From Dasyornis broadbenti (Eukaryota; Chordata; Aves; Passeriformes; Dasyornithidae), in assembly GCA_013397935.1 (NCBI GenBank), contig VZRN01003448.1, forward strand, positions 414,559 to 478,558: a stretch of 64,000 nt of DNA. Reading direction: 5' to 3'. Below the pieces are notes generated by a model. That model was given only the letters and a program-made list of their open reading frames with translations. It did no database searches and was not told the DNA's origin. Positions 24,225 through 40,627 of this stretch are shown here, one piece after another; position 1 is the first letter of the stretch; each line of letters begins with the position of its first letter. A program made the position numbers and the translations under genes.

Positions 24225-25310
24225 CAGCAAAGTACTTCTACTTTTCTCAAACAAAAACCTCTCCTAAGTGTAGGTTTTCACAAGAAGCTTCCTAGAGCTC
24301 ACTGATTGAATAAGATGTGCTAAAATTGCTTTAAAGAGCAGAAGAAAGCTGACCAGACAAGACCTCTGAGTCTTACAAATCCTGGAATCATTCTTATTAT
24401 CTTCATTCATTATTATAAACCCCAAAGTTCCAGAGCAGGGCTGAAGAGACATTTCAAGCACAAGCAGAAAGTAATGTTGACTCTTCCTTTTGTTAAAAAA
24501 AATAAAACCCTTTGAAAATCAACATTGGTGAACAGGGAAGTGGGAATGACCGACTCAAAGACAAACTTATAATTGACAAAGCCAATTAGTGTAGAATATA
24601 TTCCTCTAGCATTGTGCTAGGCTGCAGTACAAGTAATTAGATAACTAGAGCAATCTGATGTATGAATTTCCTTACAAAATAAATTTAGCTCCAACGCAAG
24701 AACTAAAATTTGAAGACAAATTCAAAGTTTGCTTCATCGAACCATGCTTTTTTCCAATAGCGCATGCCTCCTTAAATTTATCAAACAATTCCTGAACCCT
24801 TTAAGTATTTGTTAACCATTGTCTTTCCCTGTACTATGGAAAGAATGAAGTTTTCAAAATATTGGAAAAACAGGTTAATTACAAATATACCCATCAATCC
24901 ATCAAAAAAAAAAAAAAAAGAAAAAACAAATCACAGGGTTTTACTACTTTCTATGAAGTAATCCCATTTGCCCCTTTTAAGCACTAGCAGCACTGGAGGC
25001 CGTTCGGCCTCTCCCAAAAACCACAAAAAAGAAACATTTACTTAATATCACTTTTCTTGTATCTGTAGTAACAGTATGAGAAAAACTGGGGTGATCTCTT
25101 GTAATAAGTTCACAACTTCATAACTTCATGTGGAAGACAAAAAAAAAAAAACCCGTGAAGTTGAAGAAAGGACATGGAAGTTACCAAGGCTCGGGAAGCC
25201 TTCCCAGGCAATTATTAATGCACTATTAGTAAATATAAGTCATCTATCCCTATGAACTACACATCAGAAAGGAAATATAACTTTGCGTTTAGAAAATATT
25301 GTCAAGGAGA

Positions 25311-25374
25311 TCACAGAATTGTTTATGTTGTAAGGAATCTCAGGAGACCACCTAATGGTATAACCTCCTGCAAT
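25311..25374 (-). mobile_element. Old CR1 LINE remnant
   Basis: The sequence begins with 'atcacagaattgtttatgtt' and continues through 'aggaatctcaggagaccacc' to 'aacctcctgc', which follows the layout of a CR1 3' end in antisense with many substitutions. It is much more diverged than the copy at 5138. Confidence 0.6.
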
Positions 25375-26249
25375 TTTTGGGCTTTTTTTTCACTGGTGCT
25401 GAAGATTGTAAAATTTTAGCCACATGTTCTGTAGAACAGCGTTTCCTTTCATTTATCTGCCAAAACAAAGCAGTAATTTCTGTGGAATTTCAAGCTCTCT
25501 GTACACGTGCAACCATCTGTGACAAGGATCTACTACGGAGTAAGAATATTAATCCCTTATCCTGTCCTTCTGTGCAAGAAGTGCGTTATGTTCCTCTCCA
25601 CCAAAGTTTCTGAGTATGGAATTCAAACAGAAGACCTGACACAAGAAAAAAAAAAAAAAAAAATGAAAGGCATGCTGGCTCATGACCATTTTAAAGAGAG
25701 TGTTGTGGTTCAAGTGTGCTCCAAGCTCCACCCAGAGGAGTCAGTCCCATTCGTGGGCTGCTGACATCACAACTGCCTCTATATTAGCACAGAGCACAAT
25801 TGGTGGGAAAAGAAGTGTTATAAAGGAGATATGTTTGTTTCCACGTGAAGGAACAACTCTAGGAGCAAAGTATCCTATTCTAAACATTACTTCTAGCAGC
25901 ACATATTTATAAATTCCTTTCATATTCATACTGCTTTCACTGAATAACAGCTAAGCCTGCTCTTTATTTCCTAATAAAAACTAATTCTCCTGAAGGCACA
26001 TTGTTATTGCTCTGACTCTAAAAATTTGGCTTTTTTTATTTCCTTGTGCTCATTCGAACACTTCTATTGCTATTGTGAATAACCTCATAAGCATTTGTTA
26101 CTCACCTTTTCCATGCCATTTCTGATTTCACAGAGTGCCACCACACAGAAGCCTGTCTATCACTGGTATTTCAAGCAGCATCAGCCAACCCGTCCTCAGA
26201 CCAAAACCTCTCCCACACTCTTGATCAGCCTGTCAAGCTTTCTTGACGT

Positions 26250-26440
26250 GTCGTATACGATCCGTGTACAGTAGTCAAGATGTGGGAGTGATATGGATTT
26301 ATTCAGCATCACAGCTCACTACCTGGGCTGCTTCATTCCTTTCCTTATCATTTCCACCAATCTATTTTCCTTTTGATCACAGCAACCCACAGAAGTGGCA
26401 TTCTCCCCGACTGGACAGCCTTTTTCATTATTGAATTGAT
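26250..26440 (-). mobile_element. Probable ancient L3/CR1-type LINE relic
   Basis: Words such as 'tgtacagtagtcaagatgtg' and 'atatggatttattcagcatc', followed by 'cctttccttatcatttcc' and 'ccttttgatcacagc', recall the old vertebrate L3/CR1 consensus (tacacagtactcaagatgtg and so on) as I remember it. The match is partial and from memory, so both the family and the boundaries are tentative. Confidence 0.45.
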
Positions 26441-28778
26441 TTCCACTGCTGATTGCTTGTCAATCCATTTCTCTCGCAGTGCTGTGCACAGGTATACGCG
26501 TGTCACTGTCATCACATTATTTCCTGACTGCTCTCTAAAACTTTATTTAAACAAAATGTTTATTTTCCTTGACCAGTAACCCTTCAAAATAACCCCCTCA
26601 GACATTCCATCAGCGGCTTACAAATGAACACTCTCTCTGACAACCTCTCCATACGCATTTCCTGTGGCAAACATATCCCCTGTATTAACTCGGTTGTGAG
26701 CTTGTCCCTTCGTGGCACCAGATTTTAGCGAGATAAAGTTTGATCTTACACTTGAATGGTGCACAACGTTTATATTCTGCCTACACCTTCAAATATCTGC
26801 ACTGCAGTTACACCAAAGTTGCTTTCAAATTGCTGACAATCAATTCCCACTCATATTTAAAACCAGTTACAGGTTTAATCCTCTGCTTGCTGTCAATACT
26901 TCCAATAGAATTGTTTTTCCTAGGGCCAAAGCAGTCAGTCAAGTTAAATCTTTATGTTACCTGATTATACCTGATTATTTTAGCACGGATCTTTGAAATT
27001 TGCAGGTTAGGACTGATCAGATGTGCAAGTTCTAAAGTAAATATTTATTTCCTCTAATCGCTCTTTTTGTTTCAGTTTTTAACCATTCATTTCAAAAATT
27101 AGTCGGGATAAAAATTTACATATTCACCACAAAACTAAATAGACAAGAATATTCTTACCACAAAGCTTGTACAATTCTTGATGAAGCTCACACAAATAGT
27201 AAATATGTTTTATAATACATATAGCAAACTTTCTGCTAGTTTTGAAGTAAAAAGAACATATACAAGATTGAGATAAAATCTCAAAATAATAACATTTTTT
27301 ATTTCTCCCATTCTTAAGCTGCATTTCTGTAAGAAGTTATTTATTTTAAACAGCTGGCAATCCGGGCCTCAACAGAATTTTGTAACGAAACAGTGCTATG
27401 AAGTTAAATTTTTTTCATTTTTTAATTACAAAACAGCCCAGTGGTACTAATATACTTTATATTCAACAGTTATTGTACTGTTTGTCCTGATTTTTAAATT
27501 AAAAAAAAAAATCATCTACAGAAAGAAATATAATGCCATAGCCATGTTTGGTTTTTAATTTTAATTCAGATCAATACCCTGGAGAAATGCAAAAAATAAT
27601 GGGGAATGTGTGAGAAATTCACAGCTTTCTGTGTGTTTTCAAGCTGTGATCCTTCCAAGGCACTATATTTACCCCTCTCATCACTCCCCTCGGTAGTACA
27701 CAAGCCTCCTGGTACAACTTCTTATCACTAAAATAGATCTTGGTCTTTGCAGCAAGCGGATATTTAAAAATACAATGGTAGTTGGGAGGGGGGGAAAAAA
27801 AAAATTCAACTCTTCCTAGAAACCCTGTGTTCGCCATCTTAACAGCATTCCTGACACGTGGCTTTGGTTCTGGGAAATGAGTGGGCCTCAAGCTCCTGTT
27901 CCTGAGAATATTCTGCATTAGGTGAGAAGCCTTCCACAATCCCCTGTGCTTTGCTGACAGATGAACTCACCATCCACAGAAATATCTCACTCTAACTTCA
28001 TTACCTTAAATTAGCATCTGTCCTAGATTGAAACACCTTGGCTTTAGGCTACACGGATTTATTTAGCTCTGCTCTACTTTATTTCAATCAAAATAACTTT
28101 CATGATATATATTAAAAGCTAATCAACTTTCACCCACATAGGTGACCCAGATGTAGATCTGGGGAGATTAAACTATTAAATGCTCATCCTTCAGTGCTCT
28201 ATTCATACTGACAATTTGCACTGTAAATCTACTGTTCGTTTTATTTTGGGATTCTAACCAGCACGCTACCTTGTTCATTTATCGCAAAATAGCTACAAAT
28301 TCAAAATAAAAATTAACAAGCAATCAGGCATCATCTTAATTTGTTTAGCTCAAATAAAAAGGTACTGGAGATTTGGAGAAACAAATTGCTTCTGCTGAAA
28401 GACATCATTTTAAAACAAACCCAGAGGGCCAATCATAAATCAGAATGTGGTGTTATCTGCATCATAAAACCTGCAGTTACACAACTTGCTACTTGAACTT
28501 CTTGATTTTGGCAAAAAACAACTGAGAACTCTTCTACAGCTTTTACTTGCCTGGAGGCCAAGATATCTGTGACTGTGGAACACTGACTGATGTCTCCCTA
28601 GGCTACAGATTCCCTCCGAAGATGCTGTCTGGCCCCAGTCCAAACAGAAAACAGTTGTTCTTTTCCTGACAGCAGGAAAAGGCAAACAGGAACTCTGCTG
28701 CAGCTCTAAAAATACAAACACGGGACATAGTTCCTCAAGTCCCAAAGTTCAGGAGCTGACCAATGAAAAGAAAATTGC

Positions 28779-28915
28779 CAAAAAACCCTAAACAAACAAA
28801 AACACCTCAAAAAAACACTAAAAAAAAATTAAAACAAACAAAATAAAATGAGGCAAAAGAATAAAAACCACAAACAAAAACCTCCCAAAACCCCCAAACC
28901 ACACCAAATAAACAA
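28779..28915. repeat. A/C-rich low-complexity tract
   Basis: About 135 bases dominated by A and C, with words such as aaacaaac, ccaaacc and cctcccaaaa. It is one of the longest such tracts in the window. Confidence 0.85.
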
Positions 28916-29819
28916 GGCACTTTATTTGAAAGGTGTGTGCAGAGATGTGCGTTTACTCCACTCATATTTTAACTCCCTAGGCATACATACTATGTCAAGT
29001 ACAAGTCCGTCAGCTTTTTAGAATAGTACCCTGCCCTAATAAATAAATTCTAAACAATAAGGAAAACGAGTGGCTTTTTTCATCACGGGATGAAGTCCAA
29101 GAGACTTGACATCCACTGACCAACAGTAACATTCTTCTTCAGTATACATTCATTATTATTATTTAAAATAAAACCAGAAAAATGTATCCCGACAATATAT
29201 GTCACATATTGTGAGGTGTATGAGAGGTCACAGTTGTCACCACGCCTGGACACAATAACTAGCAGTGCGCTGTATTCAGTGCTTTTCCTTTCTGTGTGCT
29301 GTTAGAGAGCATTCTTCAAATATTTTCCCTTCTAGTGTGCAGAGAGAATTTGACTTGCTGGTACTCATTCACCTTGGAGCGATAGCCATACTTTTCTGTG
29401 TATAACTAATGCAGAACTGGGTTCCAATACATTTACAAAGCCATCCAAACCTGCCAGGATTTCATGTTTCCAAATCACGGTTGCTCAGAACCTACTAGCA
29501 TAAAAGTCTAAGTGGCTTACCAAGCACTACAAATCCTGGATGAGAAGAAAAACAAAAATATTGTTTCTCAGTATTAAAAAAACCCCAAACAACAGAAAGT
29601 ACACGTGAGATGAATTCTAAAGTACTTTGCATTAACATCAACTTCTTGCCAAGGAAGTTGAAATTTCCCCAGAGAACATGGAACATTCTGTAATTAATTG
29701 GTGGTCAGCCTCCTGCAGTATATTTTACTTTTCTATATTTATATACAAAATAATCACTGCCTTTTTTTATATCTCACAATAAAAAGACTTTTTTTTCAGC
29801 ATTGTTATTTTGCATGTTT

Positions 29820-29975
29820 CATCCTAAGCTATATATAAATTATACATATAATGTATTATATATAAAAATATGTGCGCTCCATAAAAACTTGCGCCACATG
29901 GGTTGTGTGTATCTGACTTCATCTCGCGCTGAATACAACAGCTCAAAGCAAATTCAGATACAGATATTTATATAT
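29820..29975. repeat. TA-rich low-complexity region
   Basis: Two clusters of tatata-type sequence (about 29829-29872 and 29960-29977) flank more ordinary DNA. No function is visible. Confidence 0.6.
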
Positions 29976-30119
29976 AAAAAGAATATGGATTCAGCCCCCC
30001 TGCACCCCCAGGGGAGGAATAATTAATTATTCTACAAAAAATGCAGATAGTTCTATATAAAAAGAATAGTTATTTTCCCCCTTAGAGGAACAGTAATAAA
30101 TTATTGTGTAAATACTCAC

Positions 30120-30364
30120 CTTGGGGCTGACGACTTGGATGATATATCTGCAGATCAAACGGCTGAGCGCTTGTTTTTTGTATTACACTGACATTTTGGC
30201 CAGTCCATTTATTGGCTTTGGCGAGGGTATTGGTCCTCCAATCTGTCCAATAAACTTCACTCCCATACAAAGAAACAGCAAAAGGGTGAGAAAGATATTC
30301 GTGACCCCGTATAATCTCTATCATGCTGGTTCCATCATACAATGCAGAATAAATGGCATCCGAT
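30120..30364 (-). CDS. LRP1B: LRP1B exon E13: end of first YWTD beta-propeller
   Basis: The exon has 245 bases; the intron before is phase 2 and after is phase 1. It encodes SDAIYSALYDGTSMIEIIRG, then HPFAVSLYGSEVYWTDW and RTNTLAKANKWTG, ending FDLQIYHPSRQPQ. The H-P-F motif and the N-T-L-A-K-A-N-K segment are highly typical of LRP1 and LRP1B at this place. QNVS is a potential N-glycosylation site. The acceptor is TTGTCTTGTAG and the donor CAAG|GTGAGT. The following intron is 6.5 kb. Confidence 0.95.
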
Positions 30365-30913
30365 CTACAAGACAACCCCAAATTTGAGATAATGTAAAAG
30401 TGAAATAAAAATCACACAACCATTTTATGACATTGGGCAAAATGTGTAAAAACCTTACTCTGTAAGAGTGGTAAGACTAAAGAATCTTTGCAGTGCAATC
30501 ATTAACTTCAGAGATGTGTAAGTTCATACTATAAATTTAACTAGACATATGAGATACTGGTTTTCTTGTAAAATGTTTTAATTTACGTCCATGCTGTGAA
30601 TAATACAAGAGGAAAAGCAGTTTTATTTCAGATGAACTTAGAGAAAAAATAGTGAACTAACTTGGGCCTTCCATGGATGAGTGTCAGGGAGGACATGTGG
30701 GAACTGCTGTCTAAGGCACAGGGAGCCAGGAGCCATGGGTGACACCACAGCTGGCAGGGCAATTAAAGTCATTTGCATATTGCACATGGGCGTGTCCAAG
30801 GCGCTTTATGCCCGTAATATCCGTAACTACATTCCACTTGCACTGCAGTTCCCATTTCTGAATGGAGGAATAAGGATTTACCAGGGATAAGAAGGATTCT
30901 GTCCCCACTTTAC
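30365..30913 (-). other. LRP1B intron (E12 to E13)
   Basis: 549-base intron with no recognised element. Confidence 0.85.
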
Positions 30914-31078
30914 CTGGCATCTGTCCACACTATTCTTTTTTCAAAGTGATCCACGGTCAGGCCGTTGGGCCAGGCTCCAGTGTCCATGTCCTTATAGATG
31001 ATCTTCCTTTCTGCTCCGCTCATGGAAGCGGATTCAATGCGAGGGAAATTTGCATCCCAGTCTGTCCAAAACAGAATT
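30914..31078 (-). CDS. LRP1B: LRP1B exon E12: YWTD beta-propeller blade
   Basis: The exon has 165 bases, phase 2 on both sides. It encodes ILFWTDWDANFPRIESASM, then GAWPNGLTVDHFEKRIVWT and ends DAR across the junction. FWTD and VWTD are the two YWTD-type motifs. The pattern W-P-N-G-L-T-V-D is the standard start of a propeller blade in this family. The acceptor is CTCTCACCAG and the donor CCAG|GTAAAG. It lies only 549 bases from E13, the tightest pair in this part of the locus. Confidence 0.94.
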
Positions 31079-34297
<3,219 letters not shown>

Positions 34298-34495
34298 CTC
34301 CAGTATCAGAGAGTTTGCCTCTGTAAATTTTGTCCTCCACCACGTCTGTCCAGTACAGTAAACTCTGACTGAAATGAAAATCCAGGGCTATCGTATTTCT
34401 TAAACCGGGAACTAAAAGGCTGTAGTCACGCTTGTGAAGATCAATTTTTCTGATCTCATGTCGAATAGAAAAAATTATGAAAGCCTCAAATGGAT
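34298..34495 (-). CDS. LRP1B: LRP1B exon E10: YWTD beta-propeller, first blades
   Basis: The exon has 198 bases and is phase 1 at both ends. It opens the first full propeller in the window with DPFEAFIIFSIRHEIRKIDL and contains the first YWTD motif in SLLYWTDVVEDKIYRGKL. The sequence GLRNTIALDFHF before it is the usual lead-in to a blade. Six such blades form the propeller that helps release ligand in acidic endosomes (family knowledge). The acceptor is GCTTCCAG and the donor GGAG|GTATGG. The end joins in phase to E11 ([11 protein letters not shown]). Confidence 0.95.
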
Positions 34496-37400
34496 CTGGA
34501 AGCAGAAGATTAAATATTTCAAAAGAATAATAAAAAATATATAGTTACAAATTGATATAAATGACAAGTGGAAGGTGAACAACTGAATGCTTTATCAGGA
34601 GAAACAGATGATTAAAACAATTCATCTTTTGATAAGGAGTCTTTCAATTACTTTTTCAGTCCAACAGACTTCTTAATTCTCCCTCCTAGCAATATCTTTG
34701 ATCCCAACTAGAGATATTAAACATTAAATTTGGGAATATCAGACTCAACTATTGAACTGTATTTGGTAGCTCCAGTACAATGAGCCCATAATTAGAGCTT
34801 TAAAAAGTCACATTATCAGAATTAAAATCTTCTCAAAGGTTTAGAAAAATTAAACCATTAAAATATACATTGTTTCAAAGGCAAATTAGCTGAAACAATT
34901 TACTAATACACAACGCACCTTTTGAATATACAGTGTACCTTGTGTTTTCAACTGAAGTGCTTAAAAAGAACCCTCATGCCAAAGCAACAAGTAAGAAAAT
35001 GAACATTTCATGTGCTTATTGATACATGTCATCACAAATCCAGCTATCAAAGACTTTCTCCTTCCATTTTTATTAATTAATGCTACATGATTTGTGCCAG
35101 TGAGTTTATACCAAAGTGAATAAAAATATCTGTAAACATGCTCTGCATTGGTCAAGCATACTATGAAATAGATTTTTTTTTTTTTTAAATTTATAGTTCT
35201 TACATAGATTAGGAAAGGTTTTTCAAGCAAATAGCTGTGTTAATAAAACAAACAAGGAAGACAACGATTGGATTCCATAAACTGTCGAATCAAATCAGTG
35301 TATCCAATTTAACACAGATAATTTTTCCCAGCAATCCTTTTTTTGTGGGGAAGTCGTCGGTTTCCTCTCCCAGTTCTTTCTCCTAGAGTGAAACACAGAT
35401 TGTACTGGGAGGTTTGCTTTGCACAGAATTAAATCCCCCTATTTGTATGAAGGACAGATTATTGGCAGTTTCAGGCAATAGGCAATACTGCTGCTTCTCC
35501 ACCAAAATGGAGGTTCAAGACCCCTGAGAGTCTCTGAAAATAATCAGTTTATTTCTTGCTTATTCACATGAATATTACACAGCCTGTTCACTTCCTCCTG
35601 TAGCTCCTTGAGCAGAGACACAGCTCCTCTTCTCCTGATCCCCACTGCACACCCAGAGTGAATTACCCGGGATGTTTCGAGCTCATCGCGCACCTCAGCA
35701 GCGCTGTGTTTCTGCTCTTGAAGCACTTGTTAACAATCTGGCTTGAACTTTCCAAATGATCCTCCTATTTGTTAAAGCAATGAACGACTTCGTGCAAAGC
35801 CCATTTTTCAGAGCTCGGCAGTGCTTAAATAATTTAATGCAGAACACGATCACTGACATTAGCAGCTATTTCACAAGTACCACTTATCAGAACTTGAGAA
35901 ACACTTTAATGGCACTTCCCAAATCCTGATAAATTGGCATATTATTCAAGAGGCTACTGACCTATGGGTTTTTTGGCAATTCCAATGCATAAGAACACAA
36001 GTCATGGTCACCACCAGCAGCTTTTTTTTTTAATTATTATTTCTCAGTAGTTAACACAATAGGAGAAAAACAAACGTAATAAATGTGCGCTATGTTGGAT
36101 TGTTTTTTCTTTTTCATTCAACGCAGAGGAACTACATCTTAAGACAGATAATCTACAGTGTAAATTATCCTTGTGAAAGGATTAAAGTTCAATGGGACCT
36201 TGACAGGATTTACACCCCAAAACCCTTCCCCTAAGCTTGGTTTACAATACTGTACCCTCCTCTGAACACAGCTCCTAAAGAAGAGTGCGAATCAACACAG
36301 CAATGCAAGAGGAAATGAGCAGGCGTTCCAAGAGCTCTAGAAATCATGGCCTGCAAGGGAAGATGGAACAGTCTGGAACTGCTTAGTCCAAAAAAAAATG
36401 GAATAAGATGATGAGTGGAAGCATAAAATTCCCTTAAGACATAAAAAGCTTATGAATTGAAACTGGGAAAAATCCTGTTTTCTGTATAAATGACAAGTAG
36501 GCCAAGGATTAAAGGCCTAAACTGGACCAGGAAGAATCAGACCAGAAAAACAAAAATCTGAAGGAGAGTGAGGCAACAAAACATCTCACCCCTGAGAAGC
36601 TTGGAGTTTATCATTGAAGGTGTCTTGAAGGCCTCAAAAAGCAGACAAACAGCAGCATTAGCTGAGCTTTGATCTTCCTTCCAACCTGATCATTCAATGG
36701 CTCTATAGAATGAGCTACATTAGAGTGAATTGGAATTTTCAGGCTGAATCAAATAATTTAAAAAAAATAAAAAATTCATGTCTATGCTTCCATCATCCAA
36801 TAAACCCAATATTTGATGTTATTTTCCCGATTCCTCTTCTAGAAATTGAGCACAAATACTTTTTATTCTGCAAATTGATTACAATCATTTTTGAAAAACC
36901 TCAAATCAATATAATGGTTATTGATTACATTCTTTAGGACTTTAAGGAAAATTAACTGTTAACAATTTATTAGAGAAAAATCATACATTTTTGCACTTTC
37001 TGATTTCATAAATTCATCTTTTTTTTTTCTGTAAAGGTTAGTGTATAAAATATGATGCAAACATAAAAGTATGAACTACATGAAAAGCTGTAAAAAAAAA
37101 ACCCTCCGACAGAAGAAAACTGCCTAAACAATGCCATCAAAAGAGACTGTGTATAAAGAATAATGCTTCATATTTTCCAATGGGTTAAATTTAAAATTCT
37201 TTCTTAGGAAAAATTCTAGCTGAATCTTATAGTTTGATTGAAGCTTCCTGTAACAACAGCAGCACAGCAAGCAATCTACACTGTGTTTTTACGAAAATTA
37301 CCTCAAAGAAAAACAATAACTTCATAAAGAGTCTGGAAAAAAAAAAAACCAACAAAAACCCCTCCATTAAAAGTTTGGCATTCCTCAAAGAGGAATGGAC

Positions 37401-40381
37401 TATTCCCCCCCTCCATTTTAGTATTGAAAGCTATTTGGAAATTATAACAAAATTGAATTTCAAACCAGCTAAGACAGATGAAACATACAGACACATCATC
37501 CGCTTTTCCAAATATATACATATATATACGAAGTGATAGAACAGAGTCCCCACTGCTTAGAAAAGGCTGACAGCCAATTTTAAACTAAGCTAAGTGTTTC
37601 TGAGTTCATCTAACATTTATTATACCAAAGTCTGAAAGGTTGAATGTAAACATGAAATATAAATATCTTTCAAGAACTCTATTTTTTTTCCTGAATGCTT
37701 ATTATAATTTAAAAGAGCAAGCGCAATATATCAGCACAACTTATTTTGAAATGTGTTCCAAGAGAAACCAGGAACACGAGTATGAAAACATATAATTTGT
37801 ATTGACTTTCTATCTGAATAATGGAGCTCTGTAACATATTCTTAGTGCAATCAATACAAATTTAAATGTAAAGGAAACATTTAGCGTTTGGGATGTCAGT
37901 AATGTAACAATGCCAGAAGAGCAAAAAGCGAACGAGACGAAAACAGGAGACATGGAAAGTGAAGAAGCTCTGAAGGAGAAACAAGACAGCACTTAAACCC
38001 CTCAATAAATGAAAACAAAATAAGTAAACAAAACAAAACAGAAAACAGGGTAAACTAAGGAAGGCTTTGAAAGAGATATTGAAAGAGAATCTAAAAATGC
38101 TTGAATGGAGCAGTTCTCTTTCAGTTCTCTATACTTATTCTGTAACTGACTGTATTTCTCTTGCAATTCATTAGAATCCTCTGACAAACACACTTTTTTC
38201 CTGATTGCATGTCAGAAACAAAAAGTTAGAATTACGTAATTACTGCATTTTCAGCGCTTATATTCCCATTTTAACGGGCTCACAAATAAGTGTTTTTACA
38301 ATATTCTGAAAATGTGCTGTGCACTAACTTTACATGTTATTGCTACGTACTTGCGAAACGTTTGCCTATTCACAGGAAAATGCTATTTCAGATAGCAAAA
38401 AAAAAATGCTAAAGGACAACGTTATCATTTTCTTCTGAGTAATTTTTTTCTCTTCTGGAAAATAGATTATTAGTTTCTTTTTTAATAGAATACACACCTA
38501 CTCCTGGTTCAAGGAATTTTAAATCACTAAGACTGTTCAAAGAATTACTTCTTAACAACTGGTATTATTGAAATAGTAGCTTGGCATTTGGGGGACAGCT
38601 TATCTTCATAAGGTCACTTTGAACTTTACTTGTAATAGTATTATAGAAAAGGTTTTTCTTTATTCTAAGTTCATTCAAGATCTCATGGCAAGAGACTTAA
38701 ATGATAGGGACATTTTGAGTCTCACAGATTCACAAATGGAACCAAAATTTTTCTCACTTTCCTAAAATGCCCTTCACAGAGTCAACAATTGAAGTGTCAG
38801 AGGATCTGGCCTCCAGAGAACTTCTCATGCCTTTTGAATCAAATAAACTGGAAAGGGCCAAGACAATTATTGACTCTAAAACCATTTGCCATCTTTAATA
38901 TGGAATAATTTCGTCACAGCTTTGATGGCATTAGGGGGGTATCATTACAGTTCGTAAAGACAGGTGTCATTTTTCTTTATCTCAGCTGACATCACCAGTC
39001 TCAGATCATATATTTAATATTACATTCTTTGAAAAAATCTGGAAAAATCAATTTGTAACTTCAGATTCTCACCAACATCAGTAAATATTAAGCAGAAATA
39101 TCTCACGGGCTTAGGAAAAACTGAGAAACTCTAGTCTCATTTTTCTTATTTTATAGCACAAGTGAGTATACTTCACTTGGTTTTTTTCCTGTTTAGTTTC
39201 CAAATATTGGTCATTTCTACAAAGTTAAAGTTTGTTTCAAGCTTTCCTCATATTAGTTACAAACACTGTCTTAAATGCATTTAATCCTTTCATTTCTCTA
39301 ACCTGGTAAGAATGCATTTTTCTAAATTACTGGAAATGTCCATAGTATAGCAAATCAGATTGATCAAAAATCATTGAGAACCAGACCAAAGCACTGACAA
39401 AAAGCAAGAACTTTAACAGCAGTCACTGCAGGGTAAGAATAAATAAAGAATATCTTCGCCATATTTACTGAATTATGAAATATCAAAATAAGCAACAGAC
39501 AATGTGGGAGATATTACTATTCAGAATTGCTAAGACTCTCTCCAAGAATAAAGGCAATACAGAATAAAATTATCAAAGAATCCTAAACTGAATTACGAAA
39601 ATCTAGACAGTGAACCCAATACCATTTTTAAGTCTCAGCTGGGGAGTTAAAGGTGTGATGTCATTCAATATCGCACATACATGTTTCTATTTCACACACA
39701 ACGCCGCACTGGAAAAACACACCCCTAACATGGTTTCTAAATTATGCTTCAGCGCTTATTAATAGTGAACAACGAGGAGAATACATTCCCCTCTCGTGTT
39801 TTGGTTCATGTTGGTTTTCACCTTGATCAGTGAGCTGAGCAGGCTCTTACTGCTGTCAAAAAACAAGTACCAGAATGCCTCAGGGGAAAAAAAACCAACA
39901 GCTTAAATCTTGAATGCTAACAGGCAGCACACAATTTCACATTCAAAATTAACCCTCTGAACCCTCAACCAATACTGATCAATACCATGATTGATCCATT
40001 TCTTAAAAAATCCATAGCAAATCTCCCATTCAGCATGTATAATTGTGGATATACATATATGCCCATGCATATTAATTATACATGAAAAACTGTATAAAAC
40101 CTCAAACAGTTTCAGAATTATACTGTATTAACATTCCTAGAAACATTTGGTATTAACATTCTTAGGTTAGCAACAACCAAATATTTCAATATCCCTTTTA
40201 TACATCAAGAATAGGGACAGTTTTAATGAGTCCTTAGATTGCCACCCATCCCACATTTGGATAATCCCAGCCTGTATTTCTTATATAGAAAAAAACCAAA
40301 AAGTGAAATAAGCTCTCAGTAAATGGCCATAACATCTATTAACATCCTGAATTCTGAACAGAAACTAAAATGTCAACTTAC
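34496..40381 (-). other. LRP1B intron (E9 to E10)
   Basis: 5.9-kb AT-rich intron. No transposon was recognised. Two short coding-like stretches lie at 37835-37996 (plus) and 38107-38169 (minus) and are discussed as findings, not called as genes. Short TA repeats lie near 37513-37529. Confidence 0.75.
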
Positions 40382-40627
40382 CAGTACTAACACAACTTTC
40401 TCCGTCCTTACTGAGCTTCCAGCCCTCGTAGCATGAGCACTTGACAGTATTTTTATGCTGTTCACAGACTTGGCTGCACTTCAGGTGCTTGGTACAATAA
40501 TCCATAATCTCACAAGTTTTGTTGTCTGTAGTAAGATTGAATCCTGCAGGGCAGGAGCACACAATTCTTCCTCCAGGAACCACAGAACACTGATGGCTAC
40601 ATCCACCATTGTTAAGTGAACATTCGT
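40382..40627 (-). CDS. LRP1B: LRP1B exon E9: two EGF-like repeats after cluster II
   Basis: The exon has 246 bases and is phase 1 at both ends. It encodes two EGF-like repeats back to back: ECSLNNGGCSHQC to DNKTC, then YCTKHLKCSQVC to DGESC, with six cysteines each. The segment CSCYEGWKL is typical of this pair in LRP1 and LRP1B. The pair joins cluster II to the following propeller and takes part in the pH-dependent folding seen in LDL receptor relatives (family knowledge). NKT is a potential N-glycosylation site. The acceptor is GTTATTTCAG and the donor ACTG|GTAAGT. Confidence 0.95.

Noticed and set aside
24996..25011. GC-rich hairpin gaggccg-tt-cggcctc resembling a bacterial terminator
   Set aside because: This is vertebrate intronic DNA, so intrinsic terminators do not apply, and the arms are only seven bases.
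25697..25915. Possible solo LTR starting tgttgtggttc
   Set aside because: The first bases resemble the start of some bird ERVL LTRs, but the following sequence does not match what I recall and I could not find a matching end or target-site duplication.
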